Assembly (NCBI GenBank): GCA_000341795.1 | Contig: AODO01000073.1 | Span: 1-64,000 of the forward strand | Direction: 5' to 3' | DNA: 64,000 nucleotides | Source of the DNA: Rhodococcus triatomae BKS 15-14 | Lineage (GTDB): Bacteria; Actinomycetota; Actinomycetes; Mycobacteriales; Mycobacteriaceae | Shown: positions 37,397 to 46,680 of the stretch, one piece after another | Position numbering within the stretch: position 1 is the first letter of the stretch | How the letters are laid out: each line of letters starts with the position of its first letter | Notes under the pieces: model-generated | The model's input: only the letters and a program-made list of their open reading frames with translations | Told to the model about the DNA's origin: nothing | Databases searched by the model: none | Program-made: the position numbers and the translations under genes

Positions 37397-37528
37397 CGAG
37401 CCTCCTCGTGGTGTTGGGGTGTGGCCCAAAACTACGAGCGGGATGTTGCCTCGGTGCTGCCGTCAGTGACCCTGCAATGAACTTGCTCTCACCCGGACGA
37501 GACCGCCGGTGTGAGAACATTTGCGCAG

Positions 37529-37544
37529 GTGAACGGCATGTTAC
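37529..37544 (-). promoter_or_regulatory. Candidate GlnR box upstream of narK
   Basis: GTAACATGCCGTTCAC on the minus strand fits the AC-n9-AC pattern of GlnR half-boxes (GTnAC-n6-nnnAC), about 130 bp before the narK start. GlnR is the known nitrogen regulator of nitrate assimilation in actinobacteria. The pattern is short and can occur by chance. Confidence 0.3.
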
Positions 37545-38809
37545 GGAGTGTGACGCGAACCTCGGTCGGTGCTGTGAGCGTGCCACGAGTCCTCGAGGAA
37601 GCGGGGTTTGCAGGCAACCCGGCCCGCGATCATGACCACGCAGACCGCGCACAGCAGCAGCGCGAACGGCCACGCCCACCCGCCCGTGGCGTCGTGCAGT
37701 ACACCGAACATCAGGGGGCCGACACAGGCGACCGCGTACCCCAGCCCCTGCGTGAAACCGGACAGTGCGGCCGACCCTGCCGCGGTGCGAGTGCGCAGGT
37801 TGATCAGTGTCAGGGCCATCGGGAAGGTGCTCGGCCCGAGTCCGACGGCGATGATCCACACGATCGGGGCGGACATCGGCGCCCACAGCAGGCCGGCGAA
37901 CCCGATCAGGTAGCTGACCCCGCACGCGACGACCGCCGGGTACGGGTTGGCGATGCGGATACACAGTGAGGGCGCCCCGAGAGCGGCGATGAATCCGACC
38001 GCGCTGAACAGGGCGACCATCGAACCACCGAATCCGGCGCTCGCGCCCGCCTCGGTCAGGATCTTCGGGATCCACGTGAACATCGAATAGGTGATGAGCG
38101 AGGTCATGCCGAACATCCCGGCCATGCCCCAGGCCACCGGTGACCGCCAGACCCGACCCGTCGCCTCTGCGTCGGGATCGACCAGGGTGTCGCCGCCGGA
38201 GCGGCCCCGCCGTCCGGCGAGCACGGTCAACCAGGGCAGGACCGCGGCCACCGGCAGCAACGCCCAAACTCCGAGGGAGACCCGCCAGTCGTGGGCGTCC
38301 GCGAGCGGCACGGCGACCAGGGCGGGCAGGGTGGTACCGATTTGCACGCAGAGGATGTAGACGGTGCTCACCGCGCCGATCCGGTCCGGGAAGTAGCGCT
38401 TGACCAGCGGCGGAACGACCACGTTGCCGATGCCCATACCGCCGAGGGCGAGCGCCGAGAACACCAGCAGAGCGGCGGTTCCGGACATGGCGGGGCGCAC
38501 GGCGAGCCCCACCCCCGTCATCACCATCGCGGTGAGGACGACCACTTCCAGGCCGAATCGCCTGGTCAACCGCGGAGTGAGGATGCCGGACACCGCGAAC
38601 ATCGCGGTGGGCAACATTCCGAACAGTCCCACGACGGCCGAATCGAACCCGACGTCCTGACCGATCTCGTCGAGCAACGGCGTCAGCGAGGTGACCGCGG
38701 TGCGCAGCGTGAGCGCGGACAGGACGATCGCGACGAGTACGACGACGCGACCGGCGATCAGCGATCGCGTGCGCGTCTCGTTCGTCTGGTCCGCCGCCTG
38801 CACGGTCAC
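37541..38809 (-). CDS. MFS transporter, CynX/NimT family
   Basis: The 422-residue protein has about 12 hydrophobic helices: VVVLVAIVLSALTLRTAVTS at the start, ALGGMGIGNVVVPPLVKRYF, VYILCVQIGTTLPALVAVPL. The last matches the CynX/NimT (cyanate/nitroimidazole) subgroup. Substrate unknown; proximity to the nitrate cluster could suggest a nitrogen compound but this is weak. GTG at 38809. It is divergent from a GntR regulator whose likely operator lies between them. Confidence 0.85.
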   Translation of the reverse strand: MTVQAADQTNETRTRSLIAGRVVVLVAIVLSALTLRTAVTSLTPLLDEIGQDVGFDSAVVGLFGMLPTAMFAVSGILTPRLTRRFGLEVVVLTAMVMTGVGLAVRPAMSGTAALLVFSALALGGMGIGNVVVPPLVKRYFPDRIGAVSTVYILCVQIGTTLPALVAVPLADAHDWRVSLGVWALLPVAAVLPWLTVLAGRRGRSGGDTLVDPDAEATGRVWRSPVAWGMAGMFGMTSLITYSMFTWIPKILTEAGASAGFGGSMVALFSAVGFIAALGAPSLCIRIANPYPAVVACGVSYLIGFAGLLWAPMSAPIVWIIAVGLGPSTFPMALTLINLRTRTAAGSAALSGFTQGLGYAVACVGPLMFGVLHDATGGWAWPFALLLCAVCVVMIAGRVACKPRFLEDSWHAHSTDRGSRHTP

Positions 38810-38860
38810 GGTTCACCTCGTGTTCTGGTCGAAGAAGTTCCGCGAACGCGGACCGCAAAA

Positions 38861-38871
38861 TCATAGGATGA
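38861..38871. promoter_or_regulatory. Candidate GntR/FadR-type operator
   Basis: TCATAGGATGA (TCAT-n3-ATGA) is a short perfect inverted repeat in the 124-bp gap between the divergent MFS and GntR genes. FadR-subfamily operators are often short palindromes of this size. It is AT-rich relative to its surroundings. Confidence 0.4.
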
Positions 38872-38933
38872 CTGGATGAATCGGGGCAACCGGTTAAGCT
38901 CTCGGGCGACGAACGCCACCGAGGAAGGCCACC

Positions 38934-39626
38934 GTGCAACCCGTACGACGCACCAGTCTCATCGCGCAGGTCACCGAACAGCTGCGCGCCGAGATCACCT
39001 CCGGCCGCTGGCCGGTGGGCGGACGCATCCCCACGGAACCCGAACTCGCCGAACTCACCGGCACCGGCCGCAACACCGTCCGCGAGGCGGTGCAGGCGCT
39101 CGTGCACGCGGGCATGCTCGAACGACGGCAGGGCTCGGGCACCTACGTCATCGCCGTCAGCGACCTCGGCTGCACCCTCGGCAAGTACTTCGCCTCCGCC
39201 CACGAACGCGACGTCCTCGAACTGCGGCAGGCGCTGGACGTCACGGCCGCGGCACTCGCCGCGCGGCGCCGCGACGAGGCCGACGTCGCAAATCTGCGCA
39301 CCCTGCTCGAGCACCGCAACGTGCTGTGGAACACCGCAGTCGACGCGGGGCCGGCGGAACGACGGGCCGCGGTCGCCGCGGACCTCGCGCTGCACCGCGC
39401 GATCGTCGCCGCCAGCCACAACGAGGTCTATCTCGAGTTCTACGACTCACTGCTGCCCGCCATCGAGCAGACCATCGACCGTCACCCGGTCGACGCCGCC
39501 AACTCGTTCGAGCCACAGCACGCGGAACTGGTGCAGGCCGTCGTCGACGCCGATCCGGAACGCGCCGCATCCGCCGCCCGGCACTTCCTCACCGAACTGA
39601 TCGCGCTGCGCAGCCCCACCGACTGA
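38934..39626 (+). CDS. GntR family regulator, FadR/FCD subfamily
   Basis: The 230-residue protein has an N-terminal GntR winged helix (about 8-72, GGRIPTEPELAELTGTGRNTVREAV, RQGSGTYV) and a C-terminal all-helical FCD domain with the metal-site His residues (ALHRAIVAASHN; QHAELVQAV). FCD regulators sense small carboxylic acids. GTG at 38934 begins the conserved part. It probably represses the divergent MFS gene. Confidence 0.9.
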   Translation: MQPVRRTSLIAQVTEQLRAEITSGRWPVGGRIPTEPELAELTGTGRNTVREAVQALVHAGMLERRQGSGTYVIAVSDLGCTLGKYFASAHERDVLELRQALDVTAAALAARRRDEADVANLRTLLEHRNVLWNTAVDAGPAERRAAVAADLALHRAIVAASHNEVYLEFYDSLLPAIEQTIDRHPVDAANSFEPQHAELVQAVVDADPERAASAARHFLTELIALRSPTD

Positions 39627-39667
39627 CCGGCGTTGCGCGACCCGGCCGAGTGCTCCACGATCGAACC

Positions 39668-40171
39668 GTGTCGAACGCCGATACCCGTCCCCGGATCCGC
39701 CGCGCACCGCTCCGCGCGACCGACCCCGCCACCGTGTACCGGATCATGCGGCTGCGGACCGCGGTGTTCGTCCACGAGCAGGGCATCGTCGAGGAAGAGG
39801 AACTCGACGGACGTGACCTCGACCCGACGACGACGCTGTACTGGTACGAGAACTCGGACGGCGCCGTGCTCGCAACGCTCCGCCTGCTCGGTGACGAACC
39901 GATCGCGCACATCGGCCGGGTTGCGACCGCCACCGACGCGCGGGGACGGGGTCTCGCACGCGAACTCGTGCGCGCCGCCCTCGCGGACTCGTCCGGTCCG
40001 GTCGAGATCTCCGCGCAGGCCCACCTGGAGAACTGGTACACGGCACTGGGTTTCGTGACGACCGGGCCGGGCTACCTGGAAGCCGGGATCGCCCACGTCC
40101 CGATGCGGTGGACACCTCCGGCCAACGGGGCACCGGACACCGGGGAAGGAACGGCAGCCGACTCGCGTTGA
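39668..40171 (+). CDS. GNAT family N-acetyltransferase (ElaA-like)
   Basis: The 167-residue protein matches ElaA-type GNATs: LRTAVFVHEQGIVEEEELDGRD at the start, IGRVATATDARGRGLARELV (acetyl-CoA pyrophosphate loop) and AQAHLENWYTALGF. Acceptor unknown. GTG at 39668 starts close to the conserved region. It ends nine bases before the pirin gene start, so the two are probably co-transcribed. Confidence 0.87.
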   Translation: MSNADTRPRIRRAPLRATDPATVYRIMRLRTAVFVHEQGIVEEEELDGRDLDPTTTLYWYENSDGAVLATLRLLGDEPIAHIGRVATATDARGRGLARELVRAALADSSGPVEISAQAHLENWYTALGFVTTGPGYLEAGIAHVPMRWTPPANGAPDTGEGTAADSR

Positions 40172-40179
40172 CCTCGGAC

Positions 40180-41211
40180 ATGAGTGCGAACGATCCCGTG
40201 TTGCAGCTGTTCCGACTGGGCACGCCCTGGCAGGCCGTCGACCCGTTCCTGTTCGTCGCCTACCACCTCGACGACTATCCGGAGGGCACCACCGACCTCG
40301 GCCCCGACGCGTCGCTCGCCGGACGTCCACTCGGCCGGGATTTCGGCAACCCCGCGGGCTGGAACATGTACCACGGGCAGACGGTGCCCGGGTTCCCGCA
40401 GCACCCGCACCGCGGCTTCGAGACCGTCACCTACGTCCGGCAGGGTGTCGTGGACCATGCCGACTCCCTCGGCGCGACCGCCCGCTACGGTGACGGTGAC
40501 ACCCAGTGGCTGACCACCGGCCGCGGCGTGTCGCACTCGGAGATGTTCCCGCTGCTGGAACCCGACCGGCGGAATCCGCTCGAACTGTTCCAGATCTGGG
40601 TGAACCTGCCTGCCGCCTCCAAGACGGCCGATCCGCACTTCTCGATGTTCTGGAACGAACGGACACCCCGCGTCGTCCACGCCGACCCGGCCGGGCGCAC
40701 CACCGAGGTCACGGTCGTCGCCGGCGCGTTCGGGGACACCGACCCGCTCGCTCCGCCACCCGAGTCGTGGGCCGCGAACACGACCGCGGACCTCGCCATC
40801 TGGCACCTGGAATCCGAGGCGGGCGCCGAGTTCACCCTGCCGGCCGCAGCCGGACCGGACACCCACCGCGTGCTGTATGTCTATGCGGGTTCCTCGGTTC
40901 GCGTCGGCGACTCCGATGCGGACGAAATCCACACCGGCACAGGCGTACTGATGGACGCGAGCCAACCGGTGACCCTGACCGCCGGACCGGGCGGGATCAA
41001 GATCCTGGTGCTGCAGGGGCGGCCCATCGGCGAACCCGTCGCCCAGCACGGGCCGTTCGTGATGAATGACGCCACCGGACTCCAGGAGGCGTTCGACGAC
41101 TACCGCCGCACAGGTTTCGGCGGGTGGCCGTGGCCGTCCGACGACCCCGTCCACCCCTCCGATGCGGGCCGCTTCGCCCGGCATCCGGGTGGCCGCGTCG
41201 ACACCCCCTGA
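40180..41211 (+). CDS. Pirin family protein (cupin)
   Basis: The 343-residue bicupin has pirin-N motifs MYHGQTVPGFPQHPHRGFET with metal-binding His residues, VDHADSLG and GRGVSHSEMFP, and a pirin-C domain around 190-300. Bacterial pirins are Fe-dependent and some show quercetinase activity. ATG at 40180 is the first start at the conserved region. It sits downstream of the GNAT gene and converges with the catabolic operon's TetR gene. Confidence 0.88.
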   Translation: MSANDPVLQLFRLGTPWQAVDPFLFVAYHLDDYPEGTTDLGPDASLAGRPLGRDFGNPAGWNMYHGQTVPGFPQHPHRGFETVTYVRQGVVDHADSLGATARYGDGDTQWLTTGRGVSHSEMFPLLEPDRRNPLELFQIWVNLPAASKTADPHFSMFWNERTPRVVHADPAGRTTEVTVVAGAFGDTDPLAPPPESWAANTTADLAIWHLESEAGAEFTLPAAAGPDTHRVLYVYAGSSVRVGDSDADEIHTGTGVLMDASQPVTLTAGPGGIKILVLQGRPIGEPVAQHGPFVMNDATGLQEAFDDYRRTGFGGWPWPSDDPVHPSDAGRFARHPGGRVDTP

Positions 41212-41243
41212 GGTCACACGGGTTCCGCACGGCCCGCGCGCAT

Positions 41244-41861
41244 TCAGGCGTAGTCGCCGAGCACCAGCCTCGTCACGTCCTGGACGTTGCGGAGCGCCTC
41301 CGGAAACCCGATCCGCCCGGTGCTCCACAGCACGAGCGAGTTCAGCATCGTGCTGCCGATCGAGAGGGAGGCGAGCCGCGCACGTTCGGCGGGTACACCG
41401 TCCATCAGGTCGAACAGTGCCGTCCGGTTGGCGGCCGAACGCTCGTCGAGGGTGTCCCGGACGTAGGGGTCGTCTGAGGTCTGCAGCTCGACTTCGAGCC
41501 GGGCGAAGTTCGGGCCGCGCTGAAACGCCTTCATCTGCCGGGTGTAGAGGTCGAGCACGCGGTCCAGCACCGATCCCGTGTGACCCCGCCCGCCCGTTGC
41601 GCGTTCCTCCGCCAGCCGTTCCGCGAGGATGTCGTTCCACGCCGCCATCGACGCCGCGAGCAGGTGCTGCTTCGCGGGAAAGTAGCGATACAGCGTGCCC
41701 AGCGCCACCCCGGAGCGCTCGGACACCTCCCGCATCTGAATCCCGTCGGGCCCGGTCTCGGCGAGCATCTCGATCACCGTCGTGGTGAGATGTTGCCGTC
41801 GACGACGCTGTGCGTCGGTCATGTCGTCGGGGCTCAGCGGCGCGGCAACGGGTTCGGTCAC
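41244..41861 (-). CDS. TetR family regulator, last gene of the catabolic operon
   Basis: The 205-residue protein has a TetR helix-turn-helix (about 25-70, MREVSERSGVALGTLYRYFPAKQHLL) and a helical ligand domain resembling KstR-like steroid and acyl-CoA responsive regulators in outline only. GTG at 41861 is nine bases after the SDR stop, so it is cotranscribed with the five enzyme genes. It is the natural candidate to bind the repeated elements at 47931-48031 upstream of the first gene. Confidence 0.88.
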   Translation of the reverse strand: MTEPVAAPLSPDDMTDAQRRRRQHLTTTVIEMLAETGPDGIQMREVSERSGVALGTLYRYFPAKQHLLAASMAAWNDILAERLAEERATGGRGHTGSVLDRVLDLYTRQMKAFQRGPNFARLEVELQTSDDPYVRDTLDERSAANRTALFDLMDGVPAERARLASLSIGSTMLNSLVLWSTGRIGFPEALRNVQDVTRLVLGDYA

Positions 41862-41870
41862 GAGGGCAGC

Positions 41871-42752
41871 CTAATCCCCTGTGGCGACGGCACTCGCGGC
41901 CCTCGACGACGGCTCCACCAGGTGCGCACCGAGGACCGCGTGCAGCTCGTCCTGGTCCCACCGCGACTGCGACCTCAGACTGGCCGCCACCGCCGGCGCG
42001 GTCATCACGTCGATCCGATCGCCGTACGCCACCAGGACCCGTCCGGTGACGTGTTCGGCGACCGGGGACGCGAGATAGACGACGAGCGGCGCAACGTGCT
42101 CGGCGGACAGCGGGTCCGTGCCGTCCGCCGGCGCGGGACCGAACACCCCGCCGGTCATCGCGGTCCGGGCTCGCGGGCAGATGGCGTTGGCGCGCAACCC
42201 GAACGACGCGCATCCCCGGGCCGTCGACATCGTCAATGCGACGACGCCTGCCTTGGATGCCGCATAGTTCGCGGCGCCCGGCGGACCGGACGCGTACGCC
42301 TCCGACGCCGTGTTGACGATGCGGGCGTAGACCGGTCCCCCCGACGCCTTCGCGAGCCGCCGCCAGTGATCGGTGGCGGCCCGAGTGGTGAGGAACGTAC
42401 CGCGGAGGTTGACCCGCACCACCTCGTCCCACTCGGCGGCGGACATGGTGAACACCATGCGATCCCGAATGATCCCCGCGTTGTTGACCAGGACGTCCAG
42501 GCGTCCGAACCGTTCGATCGCGAGTGCGACGAGTCGGTCCGCGGTCGCCTGCTCGCCGATGTCGCCGACGCAGGTCACCACCGATCCGCCGAGGCGGCGG
42601 ATCTCGTCGGCGACATCGTGCAGCCGCTCACCGCGCGCGTTGATCACGAGATCGGCCCCGGCCCGCGCGAGGGCGAGCGCCTCCGCCCGGCCGAGACCCT
42701 CGCTTGCTCCGGTGACGATCGCGGTCCGGCCGTGGAGTGGTCGCACCGTCAC
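41871..42752 (-). CDS. Short-chain dehydrogenase/reductase
   Basis: The 293-residue classical SDR has the NAD(P) motif TGASEGLG (about 14-21), NNAG (about 90-93), the catalytic Tyr-Lys in NYAASKAG, and NAICPRARTAM. It carries a C-terminal extension of roughly 40 residues beyond the normal SDR end (YGDRIDVMTAPAVAASLRSQ and beyond), similar to extensions in SDRs of acyl-CoA catabolism. GTG at 42752 overlaps the acyl-CoA dehydrogenase stop as GTGA. Probably oxidises a hydroxyacyl-CoA or alcohol intermediate (inference). Confidence 0.88.
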   Translation of the reverse strand: MTVRPLHGRTAIVTGASEGLGRAEALALARAGADLVINARGERLHDVADEIRRLGGSVVTCVGDIGEQATADRLVALAIERFGRLDVLVNNAGIIRDRMVFTMSAAEWDEVVRVNLRGTFLTTRAATDHWRRLAKASGGPVYARIVNTASEAYASGPPGAANYAASKAGVVALTMSTARGCASFGLRANAICPRARTAMTGGVFGPAPADGTDPLSAEHVAPLVVYLASPVAEHVTGRVLVAYGDRIDVMTAPAVAASLRSQSRWDQDELHAVLGAHLVEPSSRAASAVATGD

Positions 42753-44950
42753 CGCGCCTCCCGCGGCAGCCCGAGAATCTGCTCGGAGATGACGTTCAGC
42801 TGGATCTCCAGGGTGCCGCCGCCGATGAGCAGCGACGGCGTCGACAGATACGCCTTGGCCGCGCGCCCGCCGCCGGTCACCTCCGGGCCGAGACTCCCGA
42901 CAGCCGCCTCCGGTCCGAACCACTCGAGAACCTGCGCGGCGGCCTCGGTGATGTGCCGTGCCGACGCCGCTTTCAGAGCACTCGCCTCGACTCCCGGATC
43001 CAGGCCGGACAGTCGCTTGAGCACACCGCGATGCGCGAGCGCGTCCAGCGCGCCGGTGGTGGCGGTGATCCGGCCGAGCGCGGGCAGCGCGTCGTACCGG
43101 ACCGCCGCATCGAGGGAACGCGCCACCGCCGTGGGATCGAGACGGTGCCCGCCCGCGACCGGGGTGGCGCCCATGGCGACCCGCTCGTTGGCGAGTGTCG
43201 TGCGGGCCACCGTCCAGCCCTCCCCCGGCGCCCCCACCAGGTCGCCGTCCGGTACGAAGACACCGTCGAGAGCGACCTCGTTGAACATGCTGTCGCCGTT
43301 GGCTTCCCGCAACGGACGAACGTCGACGCCGGAGGCCGACATGTCGACGAGGAAGAAGCTGATCCCGCGGTGTCTGGGTGCGTCCCGATCGGTGCGCGCC
43401 AGGCAGATCCCCCAGTGCGCCTCGTGCGCCCTGGACGTCCACACCTTGCGGCCGTCGATCCGCCATCCACCGTCCACCTTGGTGGCGAACGTCGTCAGCG
43501 ACGCCAGGTCGGATCCGGCACCGGGCTCCGAGAACAGCTGGCACCAGACGATCTCTCCACGCAGGGTCGGTGGGACGAGGCGTGTCATCTGCTCCTCGGT
43601 GCCGTACCGGAGGATCGACGGCAGTGCCCACTCCCCGATCACCGTGCCGGGCTGCGTGATCCCGGCGCGCTCGAACTCCTCGGCGATGATCAGCTGGCCG
43701 GCCGTGTCCGCGCCCAGCCCGTACGGCTGCGGATAGTGCGGGGAGACGAGACCTCGGTCGGCGAACAACACCCGAGCGGCGGTCTCGTCCAGAGACCGGG
43801 CCTCCGAGAGTGTCGCCGCCACCGCGGCACGGAACTCGGGTCGATCCTCGAATCCGAGGGCCGCGTCCCGCGTCGTGGTCAGGGCCAGTTCACCGGCCCG
43901 CCTCGACCACGCGTCCTGCGAGCCGCCGAGCGCGAGCAGACTCACCACCCGCCGCCAGTACAGGTGGATGTCGTGTTCCCACGTGTTGCCGATTCCGCCG
44001 AGGATCGTCAGTGAGTCGAGGACGACGTCGACGGCCTCGCGGCGCACGACCGTCGCGGTGCGCGCCGCGGCGAGTTCGACCTGGGCGAGATCCCCACCGT
44101 CCGCCGCCGTCGCCGCATCCCACACCGCGCTGGTCATCACCTCGACGCGGATGAACAACTGTGCGCACTTGTGCTTCACCGCCTGGAACGAGCCGATCGG
44201 GCGACCGAACTGCTCCCGGATCCTGGCGTAGGCGAGGCTGGTTTCCTGAGCCCACCGGGCGACTCCGACGGCTTCCGCGCACTGCAGCACCACCGCGAGC
44301 GCGGCAACCTCCTCGGCGGTGGCCGCCAGGACGTGCTCGGCCGGCACCCGCACCTCCGACAGTCGCACCCGGCCGATGTCGCGGGTGAGGTCGACGCCCG
44401 GCTCACCGACGGTCTCGACGCCCGCGTCGCCCGCCGACACGACGAACCACACCACCTTCTCCCGGCACCGGCCCGCGAGGACGAGAACATCGGCGCCGAG
44501 TGCACCGAGCACCGACGCGGTCTCACCCGCCGCCACGACCTCGTCGCCGTCGCCGTCGAGGACGACGGTGCCGGGGTCGAGGGCGACCGCTCCGGTCCCT
44601 CCTGTGGCCAGCCCCGGCAGCAGAGCCTTGCGGGCCGCGTCCGTGCCGTGGGCCTGGACGACGGCACTCGCGATGACCGTCGGCAGCAGCGGGCCCGGCA
44701 GCAGTCCGTGGCCGGATCGTTCGAGCGCGACCGCGAGTTCGAGGACACCCGCGCCGGCGCCGTCGTACTCCTCGGCGAGATGCAGCGCGGGAATTCCCAT
44801 GTCCACCAGGCGGTTCCAGAATGCGGGCCGTTCGCCGCGTCCGAGGGACTCGAGCTGTCGGCGCGTCCGTTCCACGGGTGCCTCGCGGGTGGCGAGCCGC
44901 GCGATCGCGTCCGCGAGCGCATCGTGATCTGCTCCGATACCGATCGGCAT
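42749..44950 (-). CDS. Two-domain (fused) acyl-CoA dehydrogenase, FadE34-like size
   Basis: The 733-residue protein contains two acyl-CoA dehydrogenase folds in tandem. The first (about 1-345) is degenerate (LHLAEEYDGAGAGVLELAVALE). The second (about 360-733) has canonical FAD/substrate motifs: IVWCQLFSEPGAGSDLASL, GWRIDGRKVWTS and GGGTLEIQLNVISEQILGLP. Such fusions occur in steroid side-chain and bulky acyl-CoA degradation. It would introduce a double bond into a CoA-activated substrate. It is separated by six bases from the amidohydrolase upstream and overlaps the SDR downstream. Confidence 0.9.
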   Translation of the reverse strand: MPIGIGADHDALADAIARLATREAPVERTRRQLESLGRGERPAFWNRLVDMGIPALHLAEEYDGAGAGVLELAVALERSGHGLLPGPLLPTVIASAVVQAHGTDAARKALLPGLATGGTGAVALDPGTVVLDGDGDEVVAAGETASVLGALGADVLVLAGRCREKVVWFVVSAGDAGVETVGEPGVDLTRDIGRVRLSEVRVPAEHVLAATAEEVAALAVVLQCAEAVGVARWAQETSLAYARIREQFGRPIGSFQAVKHKCAQLFIRVEVMTSAVWDAATAADGGDLAQVELAAARTATVVRREAVDVVLDSLTILGGIGNTWEHDIHLYWRRVVSLLALGGSQDAWSRRAGELALTTTRDAALGFEDRPEFRAAVAATLSEARSLDETAARVLFADRGLVSPHYPQPYGLGADTAGQLIIAEEFERAGITQPGTVIGEWALPSILRYGTEEQMTRLVPPTLRGEIVWCQLFSEPGAGSDLASLTTFATKVDGGWRIDGRKVWTSRAHEAHWGICLARTDRDAPRHRGISFFLVDMSASGVDVRPLREANGDSMFNEVALDGVFVPDGDLVGAPGEGWTVARTTLANERVAMGATPVAGGHRLDPTAVARSLDAAVRYDALPALGRITATTGALDALAHRGVLKRLSGLDPGVEASALKAASARHITEAAAQVLEWFGPEAAVGSLGPEVTGGGRAAKAYLSTPSLLIGGGTLEIQLNVISEQILGLPREAR

Positions 44951-44956
44951 CTCCGA

Positions 44957-45823
44957 TCACCCTTTCAGTTTGAGCACCTTGCGGGCGTTCTCGTGCAGGA
45001 ACTTGGGCCACACCTCGTCCGTGAAGGGCACGTGCGGCATGTCGGTGAAGATCCGGTCGAGTGTCAGTCCGGCCGGGAAGTAACCCGCGTAGATGATCTT
45101 GTCCGCGCCGCGTGTGTTCGCGTAGTCGACGATGGCCCGCGGGTAGTGCTTGGGCGCGAACGCGGAGGTCGAGTAGTACAGATTCGGCCACTTGAGCATC
45201 AGCTTGACCGCCAGGTCCTGCCACGGCTCGCACCCGTGCCGGGTGACGAACACCAGATCCGGAAAGTCGAACATCACGTCGTCGATCAGTTCGACGTGCT
45301 GCACGGCGGACTTGAGCCGCGGTCCCGCGATCCCGGCGCACGCGAAGATCGGGATGTCCAGTTCGACGCACTTGGCGTAGATCGGATACATCTGCGGGGC
45401 GTTGAGCGCCACCTGCGGGAAGGTGCCCGCCGCAAACGAACTCACCGAGACGATGCCGAACTCCTCGTACTCGCGTGTCATCCGGGTCAGGGTTCCCATG
45501 ATGTCGTTGGGGTCGACCGCCGAACCCTGCGGAACGAACCGGTCGGGGAACATGCGGACCGCCCGCTGCCCGGACTCCTTGGCCATGCTGACCATGCCGA
45601 TCTCGATGCCGTGCTTGTCCATCTCGTGCAGGGTCACCGAGACCGGATCGTCGGTGGGGAGGTCGTTGGGCACGCCCGTGAACATGTACTGGGCGGGCAT
45701 GCTGTACTCGTCGCGGCTCTGACGGTCCTTGGTCTGCCGCGTGATGAACGCGTACTCGTCGTACCCCGCCTCACGGAACCCGATGTGCGTGTCGATGACG
45801 GGGATGCCGTCGTAGGGCGTCAT
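44957..45823 (-). CDS. Amidohydrolase-family (amidohydrolase_2) protein
   Basis: The 288-residue TIM-barrel protein of the metal-dependent amidohydrolase_2 group, like ACMSD/gamma-resorcylate decarboxylases. The start IPVIDTHIGFREAG has DTH instead of the usual DxHxH. FVTRHGCEPW supplies a central His, and ADKIIYAGYFPAG stands where the metal Asp motif (GSDxP) normally lies. Altered ligands suggest a non-canonical or non-metal chemistry. ATG at 45823 overlaps the preceding gene's stop (ATGA). Confidence 0.82.
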   Translation of the reverse strand: MTPYDGIPVIDTHIGFREAGYDEYAFITRQTKDRQSRDEYSMPAQYMFTGVPNDLPTDDPVSVTLHEMDKHGIEIGMVSMAKESGQRAVRMFPDRFVPQGSAVDPNDIMGTLTRMTREYEEFGIVSVSSFAAGTFPQVALNAPQMYPIYAKCVELDIPIFACAGIAGPRLKSAVQHVELIDDVMFDFPDLVFVTRHGCEPWQDLAVKLMLKWPNLYYSTSAFAPKHYPRAIVDYANTRGADKIIYAGYFPAGLTLDRIFTDMPHVPFTDEVWPKFLHENARKVLKLKG

Positions 45824-46680
45824 GCCTTCTGCTCCTTCATGATCGGCCTGCCGCGCAGGTCCCGGACGGTCAGCCCTTCACGTTCGAGAATGTCCAGGCT
45901 CGCCTCGATCCTGCCGGTGTGGTGGAGCGGCGTGGCGCACAGCCACGTCACCGCCTCGACCATCTCCTCGAGCGACTCCGGGACGAACCACGGCGAGCCG
46001 ACCATGGTCGATGCCACCGACAGCGCACCGGCGGTGGCGACGGCGGAGCGCGGACGCACCGCGTTGACACGAATTCCGGTGCCGTTCAGTTCGGCCGCCA
46101 GACCAGCCGTCATCCGGTCCTGTGCGGCCTTGCTCATGCCGTACAGGGCGGTGCCGTGGATGTCGGCGTCCAGGTCGGTCTCACCCTCGGGCAGCGGCTC
46201 GACCGGACGGATCCGGGCGGTGCCGCTGGTGACGTTGACGATCCAGCCCTCGCGGCGGTCGAGCATCCCCGGGATCACGCGTTGCGCGAGGTCCAGCGGA
46301 GCGTGCACGTTCACCTCGAACGTCAGGTGCGCGCGCGTGGACGGGTAGTCGCGCAGCGGCTGGAAGATCGCGGCCGCCGCGTTGTTGACGAGGATGTCGA
46401 CCGGTCCGCCCAGCACCTTCTCGGCCTCGGGGACGATCCGCGCACGGGAGTCGGGATCCTCCAGGGCCGCGGGGACGATCGCGGCGGTGCCCCCGGAGGC
46501 GCGGATCGCCTCGGCGGTCGCGGCGAGGGTGCCCTCGAACCCGCGGTCCGGTTCGTCCACCGTGCGCGCGACGATCGCGACCGCGGCCCCCTCCGCCGCG
46601 AGCCTGCGGGCGATCGCGGCCCCGATGCCACGGCTCGCGCCGGTGACGATCGCCCGGCGCCCCTGGAACCGGCGCGTCAC
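45820..46680 (-). CDS. Short-chain dehydrogenase/reductase
   Basis: The 286-residue classical SDR has TGASRGIG (about 13-20), NNAAAAIF, the catalytic pair in LYGMSKAAQDRM, and IRVNAVRPRSAVATAG. It has a C-terminal end (EREGLTVRDLRGRPIM) resembling SDRs of acyl-CoA degradation islands. GTG at 46680 overlaps the first amidohydrolase stop as GTGA and its own stop overlaps the next gene. The second SDR of the operon; distinct from the one at 41871. Confidence 0.88.
   Translation of the reverse strand: MTRRFQGRRAIVTGASRGIGAAIARRLAAEGAAVAIVARTVDEPDRGFEGTLAATAEAIRASGGTAAIVPAALEDPDSRARIVPEAEKVLGGPVDILVNNAAAAIFQPLRDYPSTRAHLTFEVNVHAPLDLAQRVIPGMLDRREGWIVNVTSGTARIRPVEPLPEGETDLDADIHGTALYGMSKAAQDRMTAGLAAELNGTGIRVNAVRPRSAVATAGALSVASTMVGSPWFVPESLEEMVEAVTWLCATPLHHTGRIEASLDILEREGLTVRDLRGRPIMKEQKA

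Noticed and set aside
33173-37480. 1435-codon open frame antisense to nirB and narK
   Set aside because: Spans two real genes and a gap on the other strand; composition reflects codon mirror, not a protein.
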